From Hyphomicrobiaceae bacterium (lineage in GTDB: Bacteria > Pseudomonadota > Alphaproteobacteria > Rhizobiales > Hyphomicrobiaceae): a stretch of DNA of 64,000 bases. Made by a program: the position numbers and the translations under genes. A model generated the notes under the pieces. It was not told where the DNA came from, ran no database searches, and saw only the letters and a list, made by a program, of their open reading frames with translations. Of this stretch, positions 35,151-42,672 are shown piece after piece (position 1 is the first letter of the stretch; each line of letters starts with the position of its first letter). The stretch covers positions 620,001-684,000 of the forward strand of contig JALHOW010000001.1 of the NCBI GenBank assembly GCA_022842785.1. Reading direction: 5' to 3'.

Positions 35151-36485
35151 ATGGCCGCGACCGACGTTTCAGACTTCGGCCTTACGGATGAAGAGCACCG
35201 CAAACAACTGAGGCGCGCTGTCATCGCCAGTACCGTCGGAACTACCATCGAGTGGTACGATTTCTTCCTGTACAGCACAGTGACCGGGCTGGTCTTCGCC
35301 AAGCTCTTCTTTCCTCACTCCGATCCTCTGGTCGGTACGCTCGAGGCCTTTGCGATCTATGCCGTCGGCTTTGCGGCTCGTCCTGTCGGCGCAGCCATAT
35401 TCGGACACTACGGTGATCGCATTGGCCGCAAGGCTACGCTCATCGCAACGCTGCTTCTGATGGGAATCGCGACCTTCGCTGTCGCGCTCGTTCCGACCTA
35501 TGAGACGGCCGGGATCTGGGGGGCCGTTCTCCTCACGGTGCTGCGGTTCGTGCAGGGTATTGGTGTGGGCGGTGAATGGGGCGGCTCCGTGCTCATGTCC
35601 ATGGAGTGGGCGCAAACAAACGACCATCGCGGGTTCATTACATCATGGCCGCAATTCGGCGTACCGTGTGGTCTGCTGCTCGCAAACCTCGCCGTGTTGG
35701 CATTCAGCCAGATGTCCGGCGATGAGTTCCTTTCCTGGGGATGGCGCATCCCCTTCGCTCTCAGCATTCTGCTCGTCGGTGTCGGCCTCTATATTCGTCT
35801 CGGCATTCTGGAGACGCCGATCTTCAGGCGCATCATCGAAGAGCGAAAGATCGAACGGACGCCCATCCTCGAGGTGATCCGGCGCCAGCCCAGGGAGATC
35901 ATTCTCAGCGCCCTTCTGCGCATGGCAGAGCAGGCGCCCTTCTATATCTTCACGGCATTCATCTTCGCCTACGGCACGGCGACGCTCGATGTATCGCGCG
36001 ATTTCCTGCTGCTCGCTGTCATGCTCGCAGCGTGCCTATCCTTCATATCCATCCCCTACTTCGGCCATCTCTCCGATCGCATCGGGCGGACCAACATGTA
36101 CCTGATTGGCGTGTTCGTCACAGGCGCGTTCGGCTTCGTCTATTTTGCGATGCTCAATACCGGATCGCCGGCGCTGATCTTGCTCGCGATCGTCCTCTCC
36201 CTTGTTCCGCACGACATGATGTACGGACCGCAGGCAGCACTCATCGCCGAGTCCTTCACAGGCCCCTTGCGCTATAGCGGTGCCTCGCTCGGCTATCAGC
36301 TTGCATCCGTCATCGCGGGCGGTCCAGCGCCGCTCATCGCGACATGGCTTTATGGTCGTCATCACTCTGGCTATGCAATCGCCAGCTACATTCTCCTATG
36401 CGCAATCGTGAGCGCGGCGGCCACGGCACTCATGCCCGATTACACAGGCAAAGATATCAATGCGATCGGCAGGGAACATGCGTGA
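35151..36485 (+). CDS. MHS-family MFS transporter
   Basis: The 444-residue protein has twelve predicted membrane helices and the metabolite:H+ symporter signatures GTTIEWYDFFLY, the loop GHYGDRIGRKATL and GEWGGSVLMSMEWAQ. MHS members import compounds such as alpha-ketoglutarate, proline-betaine, citrate or shikimate; the substrate cannot be told from sequence alone. ATG 35151 is chosen over the longer frame from 35058 because the family N-terminus begins there and GAGGAGCAAC lies upstream. It follows the secreted DUF7282-like gene by about 110 bases. Confidence 0.88.
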   Translation: MAATDVSDFGLTDEEHRKQLRRAVIASTVGTTIEWYDFFLYSTVTGLVFAKLFFPHSDPLVGTLEAFAIYAVGFAARPVGAAIFGHYGDRIGRKATLIATLLLMGIATFAVALVPTYETAGIWGAVLLTVLRFVQGIGVGGEWGGSVLMSMEWAQTNDHRGFITSWPQFGVPCGLLLANLAVLAFSQMSGDEFLSWGWRIPFALSILLVGVGLYIRLGILETPIFRRIIEERKIERTPILEVIRRQPREIILSALLRMAEQAPFYIFTAFIFAYGTATLDVSRDFLLLAVMLAACLSFISIPYFGHLSDRIGRTNMYLIGVFVTGAFGFVYFAMLNTGSPALILLAIVLSLVPHDMMYGPQAALIAESFTGPLRYSGASLGYQLASVIAGGPAPLIATWLYGRHHSGYAIASYILLCAIVSAAATALMPDYTGKDINAIGREHA

Positions 36486-36542
36486 GACAGACGCGCGGCG
36501 CTCAGCGATCGACGAGATCAATGGCGCGTGATGCTCATGTGC

Positions 36543-36558
36543 AGGCACGGAAGTTGCA
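36543..36558 (+). promoter_or_regulatory. Predicted sigma-54 promoter of Gly-rich protein gene 36693
   Basis: AGGCACGGAAGTTGCA has a perfect -12 box (TTGCA), a single first-base mismatch in the -24 box and the exact ten-base spacing between GG and GC. It is the best of the three sigma-54 matches near the NtrC-type regulator. The leader to ATG 36693 would be about 120 bases. Confidence 0.65.
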
Positions 36559-36692
36559 ACAGTCGAGGAACACTAGAGTGAAACAGAGCTGATGCCGCAT
36601 CGAGTTCGTCCAGCGCGCAAAGCTTCACGAACAACGGCTCCTTCTCGAGCCCATCGGCGCGGCGAGCTCCCTAGCTGGTGAGGAGAGCTGAC

Positions 36693-37103
36693 ATGTTGAA
36701 CCGTCTCTCAATCGTGTGTGTGGCATCGCTCATGTCCGTCGGTGGAACAACGGCTATGGCGGCGCCCTCACTTAGTATGTCGGGTGCGCCTGCTTTGGAC
36801 ACCCTGATCACCAACGTTCGCGCTGGTGGTGGTGGCGGCGGTGGTGGCGGCGCCCATATGGGTGGCGGTGGTGGTGGTGGTCCGCATATGGGCAGTGGCG
36901 GTGGCCCACACATGAGCGGTGGCCAGCGCACGGGCGGCGGGCCTCGGATGGCTGCCGGCGCTCATCACCGCGGTGCCATGCACGACGGCGGGCACCGCCA
37001 TGGACGCTGGGTCGGCGGCCTCTTCATCTGGGGTTATGATCCCGGCTGGTCGGACTGCTACTACAGCAACCGCTACAATGGCTGGGTATGCCCAGACTGG
37101 TGA
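36693..37103 (+). CDS. Secreted Gly/His/Met-rich hypothetical protein
   Basis: This 136-residue protein has a signal peptide (IVCVASLMSVGGTTAMAAPS), then a low-complexity middle of glycine runs broken by AHMG, PHMG and PHMS repeats, then a C-terminal part with GWSDCYYSNRYNGWVCPDW holding two cysteines. The histidine-methionine spacing could bind copper or another metal; this is a guess. ATG 36693 follows AGGAGA at 36681-36686. A sigma-54 promoter match upstream links it to the NtrC-type regulator. Confidence 0.65.
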   Translation: MLNRLSIVCVASLMSVGGTTAMAAPSLSMSGAPALDTLITNVRAGGGGGGGGGAHMGGGGGGGPHMGSGGGPHMSGGQRTGGGPRMAAGAHHRGAMHDGGHRHGRWVGGLFIWGYDPGWSDCYYSNRYNGWVCPDW

Positions 37104-37154
37104 GGGTGACCGCTCGATATCGCAAGAACCGTAGTCCATCCAAGCTGAATGCGT

Positions 37155-37213
37155 GCGTACGATCATACCCGATGAACAGGTCGCCCAGCGGCTGGCTCGC
37201 GATGATCGTACGC
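37155..37213. repeat. Perfect 12-base inverted repeat with 35-base spacer
   Basis: GCGTACGATCAT at 37155-37166 is repeated in inverted orientation as ATGATCGTACGC at 37202-37213. It lies between the convergent Gly-rich protein gene and the LuxR-type regulator gene. No T-run follows the arms. It could be a bidirectional terminator, a small RNA stem or a protein site. Confidence 0.6.
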
Positions 37214-37345
37214 TTGCACCCTTGCGGCAGCCCTTCCGACACCGGCGCTTCGTACGAATGTTCGAGGCGTGCGTAAATAAATGGCGACGGATGCGAGTTG
37301 GGGCGCCCACCAGGGTGTGGGAGCGACATGGCGGAACGAGCGGAA

Positions 37346-38509
37346 CTAGTAAGTGGGCTCGCCGTCCTGGTCGCTGGTTGAGGCTGCCGGCACAAGCAAA
37401 CCGGAAATGATCCCAACGAGCTCGGCCTGGCGATGGACTCCCGCCTTCTCGAAGATATGGCTGAGATGCGTGCGCACGGTCGACAGCGACACGCCAAGCC
37501 GTGCTGCGACGGCTTCGCGCCCACCACCCTTGATGATCTCGAGCGCGACGTCGGCCTCGGCATTCGTCAGGCCGAGATGCCGGCGCAGTTTGTGTTTGCG
37601 CGTGCTGCGCTCGGCTTCGGGATCGGTCACGATCAAGATGGCGCCGGCGCGTGCGGTGCCGAGCCATGCCATTTCCGAGCTGTAGGTTTGAGAGCGTGCC
37701 GGCGCAACGTGAATGCTCAAGGGGCTTCGACCGTTGTTGCGAGGGACGTCGATCGAACCGCTGCCGGCGCGTGTATCCGTCAGGCATCGAGCGAGCAGCT
37801 TCTGTAGTTTTCGTGCGCTCCCCGTGTGTCTGGTTGTGATCCGCCCGGCCTCGGTCGTGATCCCGTCCCCACGCGCGAGCAGGGTCTCGGCTGCGTGGTT
37901 GGCAAATACGATCGCACCCGCAGCATCAACCAGGATGACGCCCGTATGCAGCCGATCGAGAACGACGCTTGCGCCCATGGAGCGCAAATTCGCACTGGCG
38001 AGGCGTTCACTGGTCCGGAAGGCCGTCGTCAAATGCGGAATGAGCAGCTGCAACTTGGCGATCTCTCCGTCGTCGAAATCAGCGGAGCCGAGGTTGCGTG
38101 CAGCGATGAAGTATATGGCCTGCCTCGGCGAGGACGGCAGCAGGGCCATTGCCGCGTAGAATGTTCCAAGAGGGCGAACCGCTTCGTTGTAGAACGCCGA
38201 GCGCGCGAAATCATCATCCGAGGCCCAGTTCGAGCTGCGATCCGCGACGCCCGTGGGAAGCGAGCGTATCCAGTCCGGCATTACGCCCGTGCTCAATGAG
38301 ACCATCAGGTTGGCAGCAGACTCCGCCGGTATGCCGTGGTGCCTCAGCGGCAGCAGGGGACCGGGTGCTGTCGTGTCTCTGCAGTAGAAAAGGAGTTGAT
38401 CGCTTCGGAACTCGGCTCCGAGCTCGCTGAGTGCGCCGTGCCAGTCATCAGGCTCCAGGGCAGCATCATGGATGCGTTGGACTAATCTCGAGAAGCTGTC
38501 TGCATCCAT
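37346..38509 (-). CDS. LuxR-family transcriptional regulator with PAS-like domain
   Basis: The 387-residue protein ends in a LuxR-type helix-turn-helix (LGLTNAEADVALEIIKGGGR, then EAVAARLGVSLSTVRTHLSH, then IFEKAGVHRQAEL). The N-terminal part has a sensor region of about 190 residues and a PAS-like segment, DRLHTGVILVDAAGAIVFAN. It has no receiver aspartate pattern, so it is an orphan regulator that senses a ligand directly. It is divergent from a small secreted-protein gene, a likely target. Confidence 0.85.
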   Translation of the reverse strand: MDADSFSRLVQRIHDAALEPDDWHGALSELGAEFRSDQLLFYCRDTTAPGPLLPLRHHGIPAESAANLMVSLSTGVMPDWIRSLPTGVADRSSNWASDDDFARSAFYNEAVRPLGTFYAAMALLPSSPRQAIYFIAARNLGSADFDDGEIAKLQLLIPHLTTAFRTSERLASANLRSMGASVVLDRLHTGVILVDAAGAIVFANHAAETLLARGDGITTEAGRITTRHTGSARKLQKLLARCLTDTRAGSGSIDVPRNNGRSPLSIHVAPARSQTYSSEMAWLGTARAGAILIVTDPEAERSTRKHKLRRHLGLTNAEADVALEIIKGGGREAVAARLGVSLSTVRTHLSHIFEKAGVHRQAELVGIISGLLVPAASTSDQDGEPTY

Positions 38510-38658
38510 CTGGGCCTCGGGGCCTAATCAGCGCGGGCGAGGGAAGAATCCGATCGACCGTATCGGACGAACGACCGATGCGCCAAGGTGCAATTTCATG
38601 CAGTGTCCGCCACGGCTGTCGTTCCGCAGCCGGAGGCCGGTTCCTCGGCCAGCGCTCA

Positions 38659-39030
38659 ATGCTGCAGGGTCTCGAGATGATGCTTGGGTTCAATCGAGGG
38701 GCGCGCGCCCTTGTCGCGATCGGTGTCTGGGCGGCGGCGGTCGCTCTTCAGCCAGGCGCGGCCGCGGCGCAGTCATTCATGCAGTCGGCCAAATGCGGCG
38801 TGCCCTATGACAAGTGGAATGTGCCGGGTGCCCCGGTCAGCACGCTCGCGACTGTCGGTATGGCGCATGAAACGTTTGCGGCGCGGGATTGTCTCGCGAA
38901 CAACAATACTGCCCGCGCGTGCGAGCACTACCGTAGCATTCTAGGCGCCTTCGATCGCATGGGGAGTAGTGCTCCGAATGACGTGCGACCGGATATCGAG
39001 GGGCTTATGAAGCAGGCCGGCTGCAAATGA
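38659..39030 (+). CDS. Small secreted hypothetical protein
   Basis: This 123-residue protein has a hydrophobic export signal (ARALVAIGVWAAAVALQPGA) ending in an AAAQ cleavage site, then a mature part with cysteines in SAKCGVPYDKWN, AARDCLANNNTARACEHYR and a final QAGCK, enough for two disulfides. ATG 38659 is a guess; ATG 38677 is also possible, and neither has a strong ribosome-binding site. It is divergent from the LuxR-type regulator. I do not recognise the family. Confidence 0.55.
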   Translation: MLQGLEMMLGFNRGARALVAIGVWAAAVALQPGAAAAQSFMQSAKCGVPYDKWNVPGAPVSTLATVGMAHETFAARDCLANNNTARACEHYRSILGAFDRMGSSAPNDVRPDIEGLMKQAGCK

Positions 39031-39443
39031 TCTGGATCGTTCGACGGTGCACGCTGGCTATGCGCTCGATATTGGCGTGAGCTAAGCGGAACTCAAGTAA
39101 GTCATTCATTTCACAACTGTCACCGCAGGCTTTGCGCGCGCGATCGCAGAATCGCAGTCGCGGGCGGAGCTGTTTGCCGAGGCAGGCGTGCTGGAACTTC
39201 TGTCTACTGCAATGCGAGCGCGAAAGCTCTGATCGACGAGAGACGGCGGGCGCGCCCTCGGCATCTATTTGAACTCGCTACCTATTCAGTCGGTGGCGGG
39301 ACAGGTCACGTTCTTCGGAGTTGATGAAGCGCTTACCCCCGGAGGTGAGACCCCAAGGTATTGCATGTGGCATACCAGCCGTGCCATCCTTTCTGCCAAT
39401 AACGAGTGTCGGCAAAGACCGACCAATTCAGGAGGAAGGCCCA
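39031..39443 (+). other. Intergenic stretch before second TRAP cassette
   Basis: About 410 bases hold no intact gene. A short open stretch ending at 39232 (reading ...RAELFAEAGVLELLSTAMRA) looks like the tail of a lost gene. TGGCA, nine bases, TGCCA at 39368-39386 is a possible operator just upstream of the TRAP receptor gene. Confidence 0.4.
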
Positions 39444-40574
39444 ATGTCAAAATCATCCGATCCCGTGAACCGTCGCCGATTTCTCAAAGGCGGTGCGCTG
39501 GCTGCAGCCGCTGCAGCCGGCACTGTTGCCATGCCGAATGTCTCCCGCGCTCAGACCGTAACCCTGAAGATGCAGGGTTCGTGGGGCGCCAAGGACGTCT
39601 TCAACGAGATGGCAATGGACTACGTCGACCGCGTCAACAAGATGGGCGGCGGTCGCCTGAAGATCGACTATCTCGTCGGCGGTGCCGTTGTGCATCCCTT
39701 CCAGGTGTTCGACGCTGTGCACGGCGGCCAGCTCGACGCCGCGCATACGGTGCCGGTGTACTGGTACGGCAAGCACAAGGCCGCGTCGCTGTTCGGCACC
39801 GGTCCCGTGTTCGGCTTCAACGCCAACGAGGGTCTGGGCTGGATTCACAACGGCGGCGGCAAGGAGCTGTATGAAGAGCTCCAGACGCAGATCATGAAGG
39901 TCGACATCAAGAGCTTCTTCGTGATGCCGATGCCGACGCAGCCGCTCGGCTGGTTCAAGAAGCCCATCACGTCGGCAGATCAGCTCAAGGGCCTCAAGTA
40001 CCGCACCGTCGGCCTTGCGGCGGACCTGTTCCAGGCCATGGGCGCTTCGGTTGCCCAGCTTCCTGGCGGCGAAATCGTGCCGGCCATGGAGCGCGGCGTC
40101 ATCGATGGCTTCGAGTTCAACAACCCGACCTCGGACCGCCGCTTCGGTGCTCAGGACGTCGCCAAGAACTACATGCTGGGTAGCCACCATCAGGCGACCG
40201 AGTATTTCGAGATCATGTTCAAACGTTCGAAGTTCACCTCATTGCCGGCGGAGAACCAGGCGCTCCTGCAGTTCGCGGCTGAGGCCGTCTCCTCCGCCAA
40301 CGAGTGGAAGGCGATGGACTACTACTCCAAGGACCTGCAGGAGCTGATCAGCAAGGACAAGGTCAACGTCGTGCGCACGCCGCAGGCCGTATTCGACGCC
40401 CAGATCAAGGCTTGGGACGGTCTGATCGAAGGCCTCGCGAAAGATCCTTACATGAAGAAGGTGATGGACTCGCAGAAGGAATGGGTCCGCCGCGTCGTGT
40501 ACTACAACATGCTCAACGCCACCGACTACAAGGGCGCCTTCAATCATCACTTCCCGGGCGTGCTGAAAATCTAA
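39444..40574 (+). CDS. dctP: TRAP transporter substrate-binding protein with Tat signal (TakP-like)
   Basis: The 376-residue receptor begins with a twin-arginine signal, NRRRFLKGGALAAAAAAG, and a SRAQ cleavage region, so it is exported folded. The mature protein has the larger DctP subtype pattern: DVFNEMAMDYVDRVNKMGGG, LDAAHTVPVYWYGKHKAASL, GLKYRTVGLAADLFQAMGAS and GVIDGFEFNNPTSDRRFG. This subtype includes alpha-keto-acid receptors such as TakP. AGGAGG at 39430-39435 fixes the start. A strong hairpin with a T-run separates it from the permease genes, which should make receptor mRNA more abundant. Confidence 0.9.
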   Translation: MSKSSDPVNRRRFLKGGALAAAAAAGTVAMPNVSRAQTVTLKMQGSWGAKDVFNEMAMDYVDRVNKMGGGRLKIDYLVGGAVVHPFQVFDAVHGGQLDAAHTVPVYWYGKHKAASLFGTGPVFGFNANEGLGWIHNGGGKELYEELQTQIMKVDIKSFFVMPMPTQPLGWFKKPITSADQLKGLKYRTVGLAADLFQAMGASVAQLPGGEIVPAMERGVIDGFEFNNPTSDRRFGAQDVAKNYMLGSHHQATEYFEIMFKRSKFTSLPAENQALLQFAAEAVSSANEWKAMDYYSKDLQELISKDKVNVVRTPQAVFDAQIKAWDGLIEGLAKDPYMKKVMDSQKEWVRRVVYYNMLNATDYKGAFNHHFPGVLKI

Positions 40575-40605
40575 ACTGGTTACGGCATTCGATGCCATGA
40601 CGAAG

Positions 40606-40641
40606 TATCGGGCGGCGTAGAGTTGCGCCGCCCGATATTTT
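40606..40641 (+). terminator. Intrinsic-terminator-like hairpin between TRAP receptor and permeases
   Basis: TATCGGGCGGCG and CGCCGCCCGATA form a perfect 12-base-pair stem with an 8-base loop followed by TTTT. It stands 31 bases after the receptor stop and before the dctQ start at 40686. Partial termination here would raise receptor over permease expression. Confidence 0.8.
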
Positions 40642-40685
40642 GACGACAGCACTCTGGGCGGCGCCCGCCGCGGATCGGTGCAAAA

Positions 40686-41288
40686 ATGAAAAACTTCCTC
40701 TTCTTCATCGACTCGCTCAGCACTTGGACGGGTAAGGCCTTCGCTTGGCTCATCATGGTCCTCACGCTCGGCGTGAGCTACGAGGTTCTCGTGCGATATG
40801 CGTTTCGCGCGCCGACCACCTGGGCCTTCGACTTCAGCTACATCAACTACGGTGCACTGTTCCTCATGGCTGGCGCCTATACGCTTTCGCGCGGCGGCCA
40901 CGTTCGCGCCGATGTCGTGTACCGCTTCTTCAAGCCGCGGACACAGGCGAGCATCGACCTCGTCCTGTACATCATCTTCTTCCTGCCGGCCGTCGCAGCG
41001 CTCATCTACTCCGGCTGGCACTACGCAGCCTTTTCCATTCGCTTCAAGGAAGTCAGCATCTTCAGCCCGGCCGGCATTCCGATCTTTCCGCTGAAAGCCT
41101 TGATCCCGATCACCGGCGTTCTGCTCCTGCTACAGGGCATTGCCGAGATCATCCGGTGCATCATCTGCATCCGTGAGGAGAGCTGGCCGCAGCGACTTCA
41201 CGATGTCGAAGAGACGGAGAGCATCGTCATCCGCGAGCGTTTGGAGCAACAGGAGCCGACGCTCCAAAATCCGTCCAAGGGGGGCTAA
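40686..41288 (+). CDS. dctQ: TRAP transporter small permease (DctQ family)
   Basis: This 200-residue protein has four membrane helices: about residues 16-36, 52-70, 91-115 and 130-158. Small-subunit features include MVLTLGVSYEVLVRYAFRAP, then TTWAFDFSYINYGALFLMAG, and YTLSRGGHVRADVVYRFF. The extended, acidic C-terminal tail (DVEETESIVIRERLEQQEP) fits the larger TakQ-like subtype. The large subunit follows after two bases. Confidence 0.88.
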   Translation: MKNFLFFIDSLSTWTGKAFAWLIMVLTLGVSYEVLVRYAFRAPTTWAFDFSYINYGALFLMAGAYTLSRGGHVRADVVYRFFKPRTQASIDLVLYIIFFLPAVAALIYSGWHYAAFSIRFKEVSIFSPAGIPIFPLKALIPITGVLLLLQGIAEIIRCIICIREESWPQRLHDVEETESIVIRERLEQQEPTLQNPSKGG

Positions 41289-41290
41289 GC

Positions 41291-42640
41291 ATGTCCGACC
41301 CGGCAGTTGGCATGCTGATGTTGGGATTGTTCATCTTCATCATCATGCTGGGTTTTCCGATCGCCTTCACGCTCATCGCCATGGGCGTCGGCTTCGGCTA
41401 CTACGCGTACTTTGTCGCCGGCCAGGCCTTCTTCGAGAACAGGGTATTCACGCTCCTCGTTCAGAAGACCTTCGAGGTGACATCGAACGATACGCTCATT
41501 GCGGTGCCCCTATTCCTGTTCATGGGCTACCTCATAGAACGCGCGAATATTCTGGACCGCCTCTTCCACGCGCTGCAGCTCTCCTTGTCGCGCGTCCCTG
41601 GCGCCCTCGCAGTCGCAACGATGATCACCTGCGCGATGTTCGCGACGGCGACGGGCATCGTCGGCGCGGTGGTGACGCTCATGGGCTTGCTGGCGTTACC
41701 CGCCATGCTGCGTGCCGGTTACGACATCAAGCTCTCGACGGGTGTGGTCTGCGCCGGCGGTTGCCTCGGCATTCTCATTCCGCCGAGCATTCTTCTCATC
41801 GTCTATGCGGCGACGGCCGGCGTGTCCGCAGTGAAGCTCTATGCAGCGGCTTTCTTCCCGGGCTTCCTGCTCGCGGCACTGTACGTCGTCTACATCATCG
41901 TCCGAGCCATCATTAACCCCGCCCTGGCCCCGAAACTCCCGAAGGAGCAGACGGACGTTCCGACGATTCAAGTGCTGAAGGCTCTGGCGACGTCGTTCCT
42001 GCCGCTGGCCATCCTTATTTTCTGCGTGCTTGGTGCCATTCTGTTCGGACTGGCGACGCCATCCGAAGCAGCGGCGGCGGGCGCGCTCGCAAGCCTTGTT
42101 CTGGCGGCGGCCTATCGGGCGCTGAACTACGAGATGCTCAAGGAGTCCGTCTATCTGACGGCGCGCGCCTCCGCGATGGTCTGCTATCTGTTCATCGGAT
42201 CGTGGACATTCGCGTCGGTATTCGCGATTCTGGGTGGCCAACAGGTCGTTGAAGACTTCATTCTTGGCCTTAACCTATCGCCGATCCAGTTCCTCCTGCT
42301 CACGCAGGCGATCATCTTCCTGCTGGGATGGCCGCTGGAATGGACTGAGATCATCGTTATCTTCGTTCCGATCTTCCTGCCGCTTCTCGACAATTTCGGC
42401 ATCGACCCGATCTTTTTCGGCATCCTGGTAGCCCTGAACACGCAGACAGCCTTCAATACGCCACCGGTCGCCATGGCAGCTTTCTATTTGAAGGGCGTAG
42501 CACCACCGCAGGTCGAACTTTCGCATATCTTCCGGGGTGCACTGCCGTTTGTCGGACTGGTGTTCCTGACGATGTTCCTGGTCTACGTTTTCCCTGGTAT
42601 TGCCCTGTGGTTGCCCGACTACCTCTACACGGCACGATAA
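41291..42640 (+). CDS. dctM: TRAP transporter large permease (DctM family)
   Basis: The 449-residue protein forms the transport channel with DctQ. Visible hallmarks are PLFLFMGYLIERANILDRLF, MFATATGIVGAVVTLMGLLA, GCLGILIPPSILLIVYAATA and, in the second half, LGWPLEWTEIIVIFVPIFLP and NTQTAFNTPPVAMAAFYLKG. The PLEWTEI segment is typical of the mannitol/alpha-keto-acid-like branch. It is followed by an amidase gene, as in the first TRAP cassette. Confidence 0.9.
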   Translation: MSDPAVGMLMLGLFIFIIMLGFPIAFTLIAMGVGFGYYAYFVAGQAFFENRVFTLLVQKTFEVTSNDTLIAVPLFLFMGYLIERANILDRLFHALQLSLSRVPGALAVATMITCAMFATATGIVGAVVTLMGLLALPAMLRAGYDIKLSTGVVCAGGCLGILIPPSILLIVYAATAGVSAVKLYAAAFFPGFLLAALYVVYIIVRAIINPALAPKLPKEQTDVPTIQVLKALATSFLPLAILIFCVLGAILFGLATPSEAAAAGALASLVLAAAYRALNYEMLKESVYLTARASAMVCYLFIGSWTFASVFAILGGQQVVEDFILGLNLSPIQFLLLTQAIIFLLGWPLEWTEIIVIFVPIFLPLLDNFGIDPIFFGILVALNTQTAFNTPPVAMAAFYLKGVAPPQVELSHIFRGALPFVGLVFLTMFLVYVFPGIALWLPDYLYTAR

Positions 42641-42651
42641 GGAGCAGCTCG

Positions 42652-42672
42652 ATGGCAGTGCTTCAGGGATGA
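42652..42672 (+). other. Six-codon upstream ORF with strong ribosome-binding site before amidase
   Basis: ATG 42652 follows AAGGAG and encodes only MAVLQG before a TGA that overlaps the amidase ATG (ATGA at 42669-42672). The amidase start itself has no good ribosome-binding site, so it may rely on re-initiation after this tiny frame. A recent frameshift is the alternative. Confidence 0.45.
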
